From assembly GCF_014195445.1 (NCBI RefSeq), contig NZ_JACIBT010000002.1, forward strand, positions 62,001 through 126,000: a stretch of 64,000 nt of DNA, read 5' to 3'. The notes below the pieces were generated by a model. That model was not told the DNA's origin, did not search any database, and saw nothing but the letters and a program-made list of their open reading frames with translations. Each line of letters opens with the position of its first letter. The stretch's first letter is position 1. Shown here piece after piece: positions 15,183 through 24,116 of this stretch. The translations under genes were made by a program, and so were the position numbers. This DNA comes from Garicola koreensis. Its GTDB lineage: Bacteria > Actinomycetota > Actinomycetes > Actinomycetales > Micrococcaceae.

Positions 15183-17108
15183 ATGAGCGCAGACCCAGAC
15201 GTGCTGTACCGCCGGGTGTCGCAGCTCGCCGAGCAGCAGCCCTTTGCGGTGCACTGGCAGATCCGGCTTCCCACAGCCTGCAACGCAGAGCCGTACGATC
15301 ACGGCGTCGTCATCGGTGAGGGTGCCCAGACGCAGCTGGCCTCCTTCAGCACCCGCAAGGTGAGCCTGCTGGCGGCGGCCCTGGCGCTGGTCCACCGCGG
15401 CGAGCTGAACCTGGCGCAGCCGCTGACCGTCACCGCGGCGATGAAGGACGGGGTGCAGGCCGGCATCATGAAGAACCTGGCCCCGGGTGTGGAGCTGAGC
15501 CTGGAGGATCACCTGCGGCAGATGATGATCACCTCAGACAACATCTGCACCCAACTGGTCTTCGACGCGATCGGCCAGGTCACCGGGGATGCGCTGCAGT
15601 GGGTCAACGACTACTGCGCCTGGGTGGGGATGCGGGCCACCGTGCACCGCGAGATCTTCCCGCGCAGCGCAGAGCTGTCCTGGCACCACGGCATCGAGGC
15701 CATGACCGTGACCACTCCTGCGGACCAGGCACACCTGCTGGCGCTGCTGGGGCAGGGAACCTACGACGACGCCGCAGCAGCGCGGCTGCACCTAAGCCGG
15801 CAGCTGTGCCGGTTCGCAGTGGAGCTGATGTACGGCATCTACACCCCGCTGCTGGCAGGCCGCACCAGCAGTCTGCGCTTCGCGGAGAAGAACGGCCGCG
15901 GGCTGCGCAGCCTCTCGCAGGTCGGCCTGGCCACTGCCGAGGGCGCACCGGTGGCCGCGGTGGCGGTCTACGCGGAGAACATCCCCACCCAGCTGCCCGA
16001 CGGCACCCCCGGCCGGTTGGCCGCCCACCAGCTGTTCGCCGACATCGGTGCGGCGGTGGAGGACTGGCAAGTGCAGCCGACGCGTCAGAGCAGTGGTGGG
16101 CACAGCAGCAGTGGGCAAAGTGGCGACCCCGGCGACCTGGCCGGCGAGGCCTACTCCGCCGGGATCCTGCTGGAGGCCGGCACCACCCGTCAGCTGGGCG
16201 AACCGTCGGTGCTGTCACACCAGCAGTCCCACAGGCAGCACCGGCTTGCCGGGGTCGGCAAACTGTTCGCCGCCCTCGCGCTCGCCGAGCAGGCAGAGCA
16301 CGACCCCACCCTGCTGCAGGCCTCCGTGACGATCACCGGCACGCACCGCCGCCGAGCCGCCGTCGGGCCCCTGCGCACCCACACCGGTGACCTCAGCCTC
16401 GCGCTCGGCGACGCGGTGGGGCTGATCATCTCCACCTCTGACGCCGCCGCCTCCCTGGCCGTGGCTGATGCGCTGCGGGGACACGACGTCGACCTGGTGG
16501 CCCAGGCGCAGCAGCTCACTGAACGGTTGGGCCACGGTCCGGATCGGCTGACGGCGACCTCCATCACCGGGGCTGAACCCGCCGAGGGGGCCTGCGGCGA
16601 TCTGCTGGTGGGGCAGACGACACCACAGGATCTGGCCCGGCTGCTGGTCCAGCTGGCCTGTGTCGGTGGGTTGGACAGCGCCGATGGGCTGGCCTGTGCC
16701 GGTGGGCTGTGCAGCGACGCCTCCGCCGACCCCGAAGCCGCCGCCCCTGAATCCGCTGCCTCCGAAGCTCGCAGTATTGCGCCGGCGGCGGCCGAACGCG
16801 TCCTGGGGTGGATGAGTCAGGTGTTCGAACCGGCCGGGCTGAGCAGCGCCCTGCCGGGGTATGGGCCGAAGAGGGTGCCGCAGTGGAGCGTCTCCGGAGT
16901 GGAGCTGCGCTCGCCGTCGTCGGTATTCTCCACTGGAGGGTGGTCCTCGGTGATGATCAGCTACGCTGCCCGGGACCAGAAGGCGCTCGTTGTGGCGGCG
17001 ACTCATCACCCATCACACGCTGGCGGGGCTGCAGGTGCTGGTCGGCGCGTCAGCAGGATCTTCGCAGGCCTGGGGTCTGCCGCCTACCGGGGCGCGGGCC
17101 CACTATGA
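15183..17108 (+). CDS. Two-domain class A beta-lactamase-like serine hydrolase; second domain lacks the nucleophile
   Basis: The 641-residue protein is two class A penicillin-binding-fold domains in tandem. Domain 1 (about 5-295) has the SxxK tetrad at Ser56-Lys59 (SFSTRK), an SDN loop (MITSDNICTQL) and a KNG-type third motif (AEKNGRG). Domain 2 (about 320-635) aligns at AGVGKLFAALALAEQ, where the serine position of SxxK is glycine, and at ISTSDAAASLAV, where SDN has become SDA. It is therefore probably inactive. No signal peptide is visible, so the protein looks cytoplasmic, which is unusual for this fold. A repetitive Gly/Ala/Ser segment near 495-525 interrupts domain 2. Whether it hydrolyses beta-lactams or another ester or amide is unknown. 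Confidence 0.8.
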   Translation: MSADPDVLYRRVSQLAEQQPFAVHWQIRLPTACNAEPYDHGVVIGEGAQTQLASFSTRKVSLLAAALALVHRGELNLAQPLTVTAAMKDGVQAGIMKNLAPGVELSLEDHLRQMMITSDNICTQLVFDAIGQVTGDALQWVNDYCAWVGMRATVHREIFPRSAELSWHHGIEAMTVTTPADQAHLLALLGQGTYDDAAAARLHLSRQLCRFAVELMYGIYTPLLAGRTSSLRFAEKNGRGLRSLSQVGLATAEGAPVAAVAVYAENIPTQLPDGTPGRLAAHQLFADIGAAVEDWQVQPTRQSSGGHSSSGQSGDPGDLAGEAYSAGILLEAGTTRQLGEPSVLSHQQSHRQHRLAGVGKLFAALALAEQAEHDPTLLQASVTITGTHRRRAAVGPLRTHTGDLSLALGDAVGLIISTSDAAASLAVADALRGHDVDLVAQAQQLTERLGHGPDRLTATSITGAEPAEGACGDLLVGQTTPQDLARLLVQLACVGGLDSADGLACAGGLCSDASADPEAAAPESAASEARSIAPAAAERVLGWMSQVFEPAGLSSALPGYGPKRVPQWSVSGVELRSPSSVFSTGGWSSVMISYAARDQKALVVAATHHPSHAGGAAGAGRRVSRIFAGLGSAAYRGAGPL

Positions 17109-17187
17109 GCTGTCCTGCGGGTTTCGCACACCTGGGCGCTCGCCGTAGTGTGGACCTTTGCTGCACGAACCCGAAAGGACACCACAC

Positions 17188-17379
17188 ATGAAAGTCTGGG
17201 TCGACCGCACCGTCTGCGAAAACCATGGGCAGTGCACCGCCGTTGCTCCTGAGAACTTCAGCATGAACAAAGACGGTGTCATGGAGTATGAGGAAGCCGT
17301 ATCCGACGACGATCTCGACTCTGTTGAGGACGCGGTGGATGGCTGCCCCGTGCAGGCCATTTTCCTGATGGACGAGTAA
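17188..17379 (+). CDS. Small 3Fe-4S ferredoxin
   Basis: This is a 63-residue electron carrier. The cluster ligands are in CENHGQC (positions 10 and 16, with His replacing the fourth ligand) and CPV (about 53), the pattern of single-cluster actinobacterial ferredoxins that serve cytochromes P450. ATG 17188 follows GAAAGGACACC. No P450 or ferredoxin reductase is encoded nearby, so its partner is elsewhere. Confidence 0.92.
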   Translation: MKVWVDRTVCENHGQCTAVAPENFSMNKDGVMEYEEAVSDDDLDSVEDAVDGCPVQAIFLMDE

Positions 17380-17441
17380 ACACCGGCGGTGAGGTGTGTG
17401 GCCCGTTGTCGGGCTGCTGTGCTGGCGGGTAGGTTCAGTCC

Positions 17442-18989
17442 ATGAGCCATCAGTTCAGCAGCGAGACCTACGTGCCGTTCTCCCGGGAGGACGTCTTCTC
17501 CTGGTACACCCGCCCCGGGGCGCTGACCCGGCTGCACCCGCCGTTCGCCGGTGAGGTCCTCCAGGAGCCGGAGGGTGGCCCGGTCGAGGGCAGCGAATCG
17601 GTGATCACCCTGAACCTGCCGGGCCTGCTGGGCACCAGCCTGACAGCCGCATCCGGGCTGGTCGGCTCCGTGCTGCCGGTCAACCCGCCGAGCCGGGTCA
17701 CCTGGCGATCGCGGCACCAAGACTTTGAGACTGGCCGCGGGTTCACCGACGTCATGGTCTCCGGGCCGATGCGCAGCTGGCGCCACGAGCGTCAGTTCCT
17801 CGACGAGGGGCCGGGCACGCTGCTGCGCGAAACGGTGACCTATGAGCTGCCCGGAACGGCGCGGCTTCCACGGTCCGCCGCCGACCGGCTGCACCGGATG
17901 GTCGAGCCACAGCTGCGCCGCATCTTCGCCTACCGGGAGCGCCAGATGACGGAGGACCTGGCGTTTCACCAGAGCCACGGCCGGCTGGCGTCCCAGCAGG
18001 AAGAGCACAAGCAGGAGCACAGCGGCACCCCCGACGACGCCCACCAGCCGCAGGTCGTCGCGGTCTCCGGGGCCTCCGGCATGGTGGGGACCCAGGTGTG
18101 TGCCCTGCTGGGCGGAGCCGGCATCCAGGTGCGCCGGCTGGTGAGGCGGGACCTCCGCGGTACCTGGCAGAACACCGGTGCGGATCAGATCGCCTGGGAC
18201 CCGGTGAACGAACTCATCGACGACGACGCCCTGGCTGAGGTGGATGCGGTGATCCACCTGGCCGGCCACCCGCTTGCCGACCGGTTCACCGAGGAGCATA
18301 AGCACAAAGTGGAAGAGTCGCGGGTGCGCGGCACCTCCCTGATCGCCGACGCGTTGGCCCGAATGGAACAGCAGCGTCCGGCACACCGCGCGCTGATCAG
18401 CGGCTCGGCCATCGGCTGGTACGGGGCCACCGCTGCGGATCGCACCCACAGCCAGGCGCAGCTCAGCGAGGACGACCCCGCAGGCACTGATTTTCTGGCC
18501 AGCGTCTGTCAGCAGTGGGAGGACGCCGCCCAACGTGCGGCGCCGGCAGGGGTGCGGGTGGTGAGCATCCGCACCGGAATCGTGCAGTCGCCGGCCGGAG
18601 GCGCGCTGGAGAGGATGCTGCCGCTGTTCGCTCTCGGAGTCGGCGGTCCCCTGGGTGGGGACCAGGTCCAGTCCTGGATCAGTCTGGACGATGTTGCTGC
18701 ACTGATCGTGCATATGGTGCTGACCCCGCAGGCGCAGGGGCCCATCAATGCGGTGGCGCCGGAACCAGTCACCGCCCGCGAGTACGCCCAGACTCTGGGG
18801 GCGGTGCTGCGCCGGCCTGCGGCGATTCCGGTGCCCTCGGCGGGCCCGAAGCTGCTGCTGGGCGACCAGGGGGCCAAAGAGATGGTGCTGGCCGACCAGC
18901 GGGTCAGCGCGCAGAAGGCCGAATCATTGGGTTACAGCTTCCGGCACCAGGACCTGGCCGCAGCACTGCGCCACCTGCTCGGCCGGTGA
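17442..18989 (+). CDS. SRPBCC domain fused to TIGR01777-family NAD(P) epimerase
   Basis: This is a 515-residue fusion. Residues 1-165 form a SRPBCC lipid-binding-like fold (VPFSREDVFSWYTRPGALTRLHPPF, then RHERQFLDEGPGTLLRETVTYELP). After a Gln/His linker, residues about 200-515 are a TIGR01777 short-chain dehydrogenase-type protein with VSGASGMVGTQV as the Rossmann glycine motif, AVIHLAGHPLADRFTEEHK, the GSAIGWYG active-site region and SWISLDDVAALIVHMV. Such fusions are common in actinobacteria and their substrate is not known. The gene starts 62 bases after the ferredoxin and may be cotranscribed with it. Confidence 0.88.
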   Translation: MSHQFSSETYVPFSREDVFSWYTRPGALTRLHPPFAGEVLQEPEGGPVEGSESVITLNLPGLLGTSLTAASGLVGSVLPVNPPSRVTWRSRHQDFETGRGFTDVMVSGPMRSWRHERQFLDEGPGTLLRETVTYELPGTARLPRSAADRLHRMVEPQLRRIFAYRERQMTEDLAFHQSHGRLASQQEEHKQEHSGTPDDAHQPQVVAVSGASGMVGTQVCALLGGAGIQVRRLVRRDLRGTWQNTGADQIAWDPVNELIDDDALAEVDAVIHLAGHPLADRFTEEHKHKVEESRVRGTSLIADALARMEQQRPAHRALISGSAIGWYGATAADRTHSQAQLSEDDPAGTDFLASVCQQWEDAAQRAAPAGVRVVSIRTGIVQSPAGGALERMLPLFALGVGGPLGGDQVQSWISLDDVAALIVHMVLTPQAQGPINAVAPEPVTAREYAQTLGAVLRRPAAIPVPSAGPKLLLGDQGAKEMVLADQRVSAQKAESLGYSFRHQDLAAALRHLLGR

Positions 18990-19083
18990 GAGCTGCGTGT
19001 GCAACGGTGACAAGCCGAATAGAATCGGGGGAGACATGCCCGGACGCACCGACGACGAGCCCGAACGGAGGAAGTGGGAACCT

Positions 19084-19215
19084 ATGAAGTCAACTGTGAC
19101 GGCTGAGCAGTTCGACTCCACCTTCGATCAGGGTGGGGATGTCACCGCCGCCCTGGACGTGGATAAGGCTCGTCGCCCTGGACAGGAGCAGCAGCCCCGA
19201 CGTCCCGGGTCCTGA
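19084..19215 (+). pseudogene. Truncated leader of a CopG/RHH-type antitoxin
   Basis: The short frame MKSTVTAEQFDSTFDQGG...DVTAALDVDKARRPGQE matches, from memory, the N-terminal segment that precedes the RHH domain in CopG-like antitoxins (xxFDxxFDxGxDVTxxLDxxxARRPG). The expected continuation beginning RVNVDFP is absent; the frame ends 11 codons later in QQPRRPGS. It is behind a fair ribosome-binding site (GGAGGAAG). An upstream in-frame ATG at 19036 would give 59 residues. No toxin gene lies beside it. I read it as a relic, although a real short peptide cannot be excluded. Confidence 0.5.
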
Positions 19216-19238
19216 GGCCTGCACAGTCCATCACGGGG

Positions 19239-20519
19239 TCACGGGCGGGAGCGCTCGCGGGGGCCGCTGATCAGCCAATTGGCCGCAGCGGCCAGAACGA
19301 TGAGAGCAGCCGCCGCCGTCACCACGACCACGGCAGCGGTGCTGTCGTACACCTCGGCCAGCTGACCGGTGACCGCAGCGGCGGCGGACTGGCCCACAAT
19401 GATCGAGGTGCTGGCCATGGACATCGCCGTGGCTGAGCGGCCGCGCGGGCTGCGCTGGGCCACCAGGTTGAACACCGTGACCAGGGTGGGGCCGACGCCG
19501 ACCCCCATCAGCACCAGCACCAGCACCATGACCACAGGGTTCGGTGCCAGCTGCATGCCCACAGCGCCGATCAGGATCAGCGGGGCGAAGCTGAGCCAGC
19601 GGGCCCGCATGGAGAAGCTGGTGGGAAACAGCGCAGCCCCCAGGGCGAAGATGGCCGAACCCACACCCATCACCCCATAGGCGAGGCCTGCCAGCTCGGG
19701 GGAGCCTGCCTCGTCCATGATGGCAGTCAGCGTGGTCAGTGTGGAGCCGAACACCGTCCCCACACCCAGCACACCGATGGTCACCACCAGCAGCCCGGCG
19801 GTGAAGAGCTCGCGGGCCGGTGCGGCAGTGACCTGATTCTTCGAGCTCTTCGGCACCGCATCAGCAGTGGGGTGCAGCGCAAAGGTGGTCAGGAAGATCA
19901 GGGTGAGGGCGGCCGCGCCGATCATGGGGGCGGCCGCGCCCATCGTGGCGGCCAGGGCGCCGACGATCATCGGCCCGAAGACGAAGGTGACCTCATCGGC
20001 GGCCGACTCGTAGGCCATGGTGTTGTTCAGGGTCTTCTGCCGCCGGTGCGGGGCAATCCGGTCAGTGATGATGCCCACCAGCCGGCTGCGCGACATCGGC
20101 GGCACCTGCGGGGTGCTGGCACCGACCAGAAAGGCCGACAGCAGCAGCGCCCAGGCGCCCAGCGAGCTGTAGGCGGCCCAGCTGATCACCAGCAGCCAGA
20201 AGCTGCTGATCGCACCGGTGGCCAGCAGCACCGGGCGCTGACCCCACCGGTCTGCTGCGGCACCGATCAGCGGACCGAAGCAGGCCACACCCAGGCCCAC
20301 CATCGCTGAGGTCAGACCGCCCAGGCTCAGCGATCCGCGTGCGGAAACCACCAGGGTCAGCACTCCGATCACCATCATCGCGTAGGGGAAGCGGGCGATG
20401 AGTGCCACCGGGAAGAAGGTGCGCCCCGCCGCGGCCATCAGGTTGGGCGACTGCCGGTCAGGGTTCGGCTGGGCAGGGTCCAGCTGGCCAGCAGCCGGTG
20501 TGGTCTGTGCAGAAGTCAT
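19239..20519 (-). CDS. Major facilitator superfamily transporter
   Basis: This 426-residue protein has 12 predicted membrane spans between about 35 and 415. The loop between spans 2 and 3 reads GAAADRWGQRPVLL, the MFS signature. The closely related SPRGRSATAMSMASTSI stretch lies in the second half. The long proline- and glutamine-rich N-terminus (about 30 residues) is unusual but cytoplasmic. Substrate is unknown; drug/metabolite efflux is a guess from the family. It stands alone, transcribed away from the VOC gene. Confidence 0.85.
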   Translation of the reverse strand: MTSAQTTPAAGQLDPAQPNPDRQSPNLMAAAGRTFFPVALIARFPYAMMVIGVLTLVVSARGSLSLGGLTSAMVGLGVACFGPLIGAAADRWGQRPVLLATGAISSFWLLVISWAAYSSLGAWALLLSAFLVGASTPQVPPMSRSRLVGIITDRIAPHRRQKTLNNTMAYESAADEVTFVFGPMIVGALAATMGAAAPMIGAAALTLIFLTTFALHPTADAVPKSSKNQVTAAPARELFTAGLLVVTIGVLGVGTVFGSTLTTLTAIMDEAGSPELAGLAYGVMGVGSAIFALGAALFPTSFSMRARWLSFAPLILIGAVGMQLAPNPVVMVLVLVLMGVGVGPTLVTVFNLVAQRSPRGRSATAMSMASTSIIVGQSAAAAVTGQLAEVYDSTAAVVVVTAAAALIVLAAAANWLISGPRERSRP

Positions 20520-20595
20520 GAAGGCAACAATGTACCCCGGCGCAGTCTCTCACGCACGACGACGCCGTCACCGACAGCGGCGATGCGGCTGAGTC

Positions 20596-21591
20596 TCAGC
20601 GGCGCAGCAGGTCCTCCGTCTCGGTGCCGGGCAGGGCCACTGACACCTGGGTTCCCCAGGGGTCGGTGGTGGAGACGCGCTGACCGTGATCTTCGAAGCT
20701 GACGCCCTTGCCCCGCAGCCGTCCGATCAGGGCATCCAAGTCCTCGCGGCCCGGCACGGTCACCGACACATCGCCCAGGCCCAGGCGGGCGGCGCGGGGG
20801 CCGGCCCCGGAGCTGTTCCAGGTGTTCATCGCCACGTGGTGGTGGTATCCGCCGGCGGCGGCGAAGAGCGCACCGGGGTAGCCGGAGACGGTGGTCTCGA
20901 AGCCCACAGTGTCGACGTAGAAGTCTTTGGCGGTGGGAATGTCACCGACCTGCAGGTGCACGTGGCCCACCAGGCCGGCACGGTCAGGTCCGGCGTCGAC
21001 GACGTCCTGGCTCAGGTGGGTCTGCAGGAACGCGTTGGGGTCCAGGTACAGCGTTTCCATCCGCAGCTCACCGTTCTTCTGCTCCCACTGTTCGCGGGGT
21101 CGGTCGCGGTAGAGCTCGATCCCGTTGCCCTCCGGATCGGTGAAGTAGAACGCCTCACTGACGTGGTGGTCGCTGGAGCCCACAAAGCGGGAGCGCTCAT
21201 CCTGGGCTGCCCGGTAGACCGTGGCGGCCAGGCTGGCCTGGTCATCGAACAGGAACGCGGTGTGGAACAGTCCGGCATCACGCGGGTTGACCTGCGGCAG
21301 GTGGGGAGTGTGGATCAGGCGTACCATCGGCGTGGTGCCCCGGCCCAGCACGCGGTGGACTTCAGCGCCGCGGGAGCGCTCCTCCAGCGGGACCATCGCC
21401 AGCGCGTTCTGGTAGTAGGAGGACATGTTCTCCAAGTCGCCCACGTGCAGGGTCACCGCGTCCATAGCCGTCGCCGGATGCAGAAAGCGCTCATCGGTGA
21501 CGGCAGCCTCGGCTGACGGGTGGCCGGGGCTGGCCTGGCTAGGGCTGGTCTGGGCAGGGTGAGCGGTGTTCGGGTCAGAGATCGGCATCAT
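20596..21591 (-). CDS. VOC-family (catechol 2,3-dioxygenase-like) protein, CatE type
   Basis: The roughly 331-residue protein has two vicinal-oxygen-chelate domains in tandem: about 35-160 (AVTLHVGDLENMSSYYQNAL, then FHTAFLFDD and GNGIELYRDRP) and about 190-310 (GHVHLQVGDIPTAKDFYVDTVGFE, then HHHVAMNTWNSSG and a C-terminal Asp/Glu turn). Metal ligands would be the two conserved His and the Glu. It resembles Bacillus subtilis CatE-type extradiol dioxygenases. TTG 21594 and ATG 21591/21588 are all possible; ATG 21591 sits best behind AGGTGG. It diverges from the TIGR03085 gene over a 200-base spacer. Confidence 0.85.
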   Translation of the reverse strand: MMPISDPNTAHPAQTSPSQASPGHPSAEAAVTDERFLHPATAMDAVTLHVGDLENMSSYYQNALAMVPLEERSRGAEVHRVLGRGTTPMVRLIHTPHLPQVNPRDAGLFHTAFLFDDQASLAATVYRAAQDERSRFVGSSDHHVSEAFYFTDPEGNGIELYRDRPREQWEQKNGELRMETLYLDPNAFLQTHLSQDVVDAGPDRAGLVGHVHLQVGDIPTAKDFYVDTVGFETTVSGYPGALFAAAGGYHHHVAMNTWNSSGAGPRAARLGLGDVSVTVPGREDLDALIGRLRGKGVSFEDHGQRVSTTDPWGTQVSVALPGTETEDLLRR

Positions 21592-21798
21592 CAACCACCT
21601 ATCGATAGGTCAGGGCGCGGCGGGCAGCCTTTTTCGCGATGTACTTTCCCCTACAACTATTATCGGGTGCAGAATGTTTCCCATGTGATGGACGACACTG
21701 TTGGTGGGTCTGCTGTTCAGCCCCAGCGCAGGCTTCTTCGTTATGTTGTGCCCCATCGTCATCACCATGGTTATTCATCACTGTAGGGAAGGAACACC

Positions 21799-22419
21799 AT
21801 GAATCATCAAGACAGTTCAGCCCCGGCCGCCTTGGAACGCCGAGCCCTCGTGCGAGCCCTGCGCGAGAAGGGCCCGGAAGCCGAGACCCTGTGTGAAGGG
21901 TGGAAGACCCGGGATCTGGCAGTTCACATCGTGGCCCGTGATTCGCGCCCCGACACCATCTTCGGCCAAGGGCTGCCGGTGGTCGGCGATAAGGCCGCGC
22001 GTGCTTACCAGCAGCTGGAGCAGCTGGGCTTCGAAGCGCTGCTGCAGAGAATAAAGACCGGCCCGCCCCAATGGTCGCCGGCCCGGCTGCGGGCGGTGGA
22101 CAATGTGATGAACACCGTGGAGTTCTATGTCCACACCGAAGACGTGCTGCGTGCCGACCCCGGCGCTGATCAGCGCCCCCGGCGCAGTGTGGCCGACTCT
22201 GTACGGACCACCCTGTGGAATCAGGCGTCGCGGACCCTGTTCATTCCAGCAGCGCGCAAAGCACGACGACGCCTCACCTTCCTCAGCCCCGGGGTGGGTG
22301 CGGTGACCCACGGCCGAACCGGCGACCCGATGCTGATTCTGGAAGGCGCACCTGAGGAGCTGGTGCTGTGGGCCTTCGGCCGCCAGGAGGCCGCCGAGGT
22401 CACCATGCGTGAGCCCTGA
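21799..22419 (+). CDS. TIGR03085-family metal-binding protein (DinB/maleylpyruvate isomerase-like)
   Basis: This is a 206-residue actinobacterial protein. The N-terminal part ERRALVRALREKGPEAETLCEGWKTRDLAVHIVARDSRPD is the conserved four-helix bundle opening of the family, with His in LAVHIVAR and further His in EFYVHTEDVLRA as likely metal ligands. The C-terminal part (GRTGDPMLILEGAPEELVLWAFGRQ) is a SCP2-like segment. Members are thought to act with mycothiol, but no reaction is fixed. ATG 21799 follows GGAAGGAACACC. It diverges from the VOC dioxygenase. Confidence 0.85.
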   Translation: MNHQDSSAPAALERRALVRALREKGPEAETLCEGWKTRDLAVHIVARDSRPDTIFGQGLPVVGDKAARAYQQLEQLGFEALLQRIKTGPPQWSPARLRAVDNVMNTVEFYVHTEDVLRADPGADQRPRRSVADSVRTTLWNQASRTLFIPAARKARRRLTFLSPGVGAVTHGRTGDPMLILEGAPEELVLWAFGRQEAAEVTMREP

Positions 22420-22465
22420 CCCGTCGAGGGCAGCCGCGCGCGCCGTCAACTAACGTGAAGCTCGC

Positions 22466-22543
22466 CCCCGTCGAATGCTGGATTTTGGGTGCTCTGAGCC
22501 GTCACGGCGTCGAATTCCACCAAGAATCCAGCAGCCGACGGGG
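22466..22543. repeat. Palindromic element between convergent genes
   Basis: Outer arms CCCCGTCG (22466-22473) and CGACGGGG (22536-22543) and inner arms TGCTGGATT and AATCCAGCA pair, with a less perfect continuation inward. The whole spans 78 bases. It could act as a two-way terminator for the flanking convergent genes, but no T-tract is present. It differs in sequence from the element at 1729. Confidence 0.65.
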
Positions 22544-22596
22544 CTGCAGGTGTTAACTGGTGATGTGCAGCGGGTCAGCCCGAGCTGGTTCGCTGC

Positions 22597-24084
22597 TCAG
22601 CTGCTGCCGCTGCGCAGGTAGACGGTGGTGGTGTGGGTGAAGAAGTCCTTGGCCGCCTGGCCCTGCTCCTTCGGGCCGTAGCCGGAGCCCTTGGCCCCGC
22701 CGAAAGGAACGTGCGGATCCGCGCCGGCTGACTCGGAGTTCACGTGCAGAATCCCGACGTCGAGTTCCTCCATCGCCTCCAGGATGTGACCGACGTCTTC
22801 GGTGAAGATCGCTGAGGTCAGACCAAATTCGCCCTGGTTGGCCAGGTCGAATGCCTCCTGAGCGCCGCTGACCCGGCGCATGGTCAACACTGGGCCGAAG
22901 AACTCGTCCCACCAGGCGGAGTTCGCCTCGGCGGCATCAGCATCGCGCGGCAGTTCCAGGATGGTAGCCGGCAGGAACGCATCCTGGCCCCCGGAGCTCT
23001 CAGGAGCTGCGCCCCGGTAGATGAGGTGGGCTCCCTGATCGATCGCAGCCTGTACCCCTCGGCGCACCTCAGCGGCGGCCTCGGCATGGATCAGCGGCCC
23101 CATATGCACCTCCGGGTCGGTGGGATCACCGACCACCCAGAACTCCAGCCGGGCCTTCAGCCGTGCGATGAGGTCATCGGCCACCGATCCGTCCACGATC
23201 AGCCGAGAAGTTGCGGTGCATTTCTGCCCGGTGGAGCGGAACGCGCCGAGGAGCACCTGGTCGGCGGCCGTCTCCAGATCAGCATCAGCCAGCACGAGAG
23301 CGGCATTCTTTCCGCCCATTTCAGCCTGCATCGGGACCCCGCGCCCAGCCGCCGCTGCAGCCAACTGGCGGCCTACACCGGTGGAACCGGTAAAAGTCAG
23401 CCCGGCCAGCTTGGTGTGTTGGGTGATCGCTGAGCCCAGGGGGCCGCTGCCATAGACCAGGTTCAGCACCCCATCTGGCAGCCCGGCCTTGTGCAGCGCC
23501 TCCGCCAGACGCATCGCCAACAGCGGTACTGTGCTGGCCGGCTTCCACACCACGGTGTTGCCGTGCACCAAGGCCGGGGCGATCTTCCAGGCGGGAATGG
23601 CGATGGGGAAGTTGAACGGTGTGATGACCCCTACCGCGCCCAGCGGTTTGCGGGTCACGAGGATCTTCTCCGCGGGTCGAGGGGAGTGAAAGACCTCTCC
23701 GGCCTGATGCTCGCCTTCGGCTGCCTGGTAGCGAAGAATCTGAGCGGCCCGCCGGACTTCGCCGACACCCTCAGCTGCCGTCTTACCTTCCTCGCGGGAG
23801 AGTTCCTTGCCGAACTGAGCGGCACCGGCCTCCAGCAGCTCGGCAGCCCGCAGCAGAATCGCCCCACGCTGCTGAACTGGGGTCCGCGCCCATTGCCCGC
23901 CCGCGGCAGCGGCAGCGGCAAAGGCTCGGTCGACGTCGTCCTCAGTGGCTTGGCGGCCTTCGGCCACCGTCTGCTCGGGGTGGGCAGGATTGGCGGAAAT
24001 CAGGGCAGCGGACGTGCCCTCCTGCCAGGTGCCGTTGATTAGCAGCCGCAGAGCGGCAGGGGCGGGATGCGTGTCTTGGGTCAT
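22597..24084 (-). CDS. Aldehyde dehydrogenase (semialdehyde-type), partner of the aminotransferase
   Basis: This 495-residue NAD(P)-dependent aldehyde dehydrogenase oxidises an aldehyde to a carboxylate. Landmarks are the cofactor-binding FNFPIAIPAWKIAPAL and FTGSTGVGRQL, the catalytic Glu in AEMGGKNAALV, the nucleophilic Cys in STGQKCTATSR, and the C-terminal PFGGAKGSGYG. The CTATS context is typical of alpha-ketoglutaric and succinic semialdehyde dehydrogenases. It lies 32 bases after the gabT-like gene on the same strand, so the pair can convert an omega-amino acid to the semialdehyde and then to the acid. ATG 24084 follows AGAAGGACC. Confidence 0.9.
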   Translation of the reverse strand: MTQDTHPAPAALRLLINGTWQEGTSAALISANPAHPEQTVAEGRQATEDDVDRAFAAAAAAGGQWARTPVQQRGAILLRAAELLEAGAAQFGKELSREEGKTAAEGVGEVRRAAQILRYQAAEGEHQAGEVFHSPRPAEKILVTRKPLGAVGVITPFNFPIAIPAWKIAPALVHGNTVVWKPASTVPLLAMRLAEALHKAGLPDGVLNLVYGSGPLGSAITQHTKLAGLTFTGSTGVGRQLAAAAAGRGVPMQAEMGGKNAALVLADADLETAADQVLLGAFRSTGQKCTATSRLIVDGSVADDLIARLKARLEFWVVGDPTDPEVHMGPLIHAEAAAEVRRGVQAAIDQGAHLIYRGAAPESSGGQDAFLPATILELPRDADAAEANSAWWDEFFGPVLTMRRVSGAQEAFDLANQGEFGLTSAIFTEDVGHILEAMEELDVGILHVNSESAGADPHVPFGGAKGSGYGPKEQGQAAKDFFTHTTTVYLRSGSS

Positions 24085-24116
24085 CGTGGTCCTTCTGGGC
24101 TCGGGTCAGGTTCAGC

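Noticed and set aside
18924-19121. Minus-strand frame around 18924-19121
   Set aside because: Overlaps the end of the epimerase and the antitoxin relic with no support of its own.
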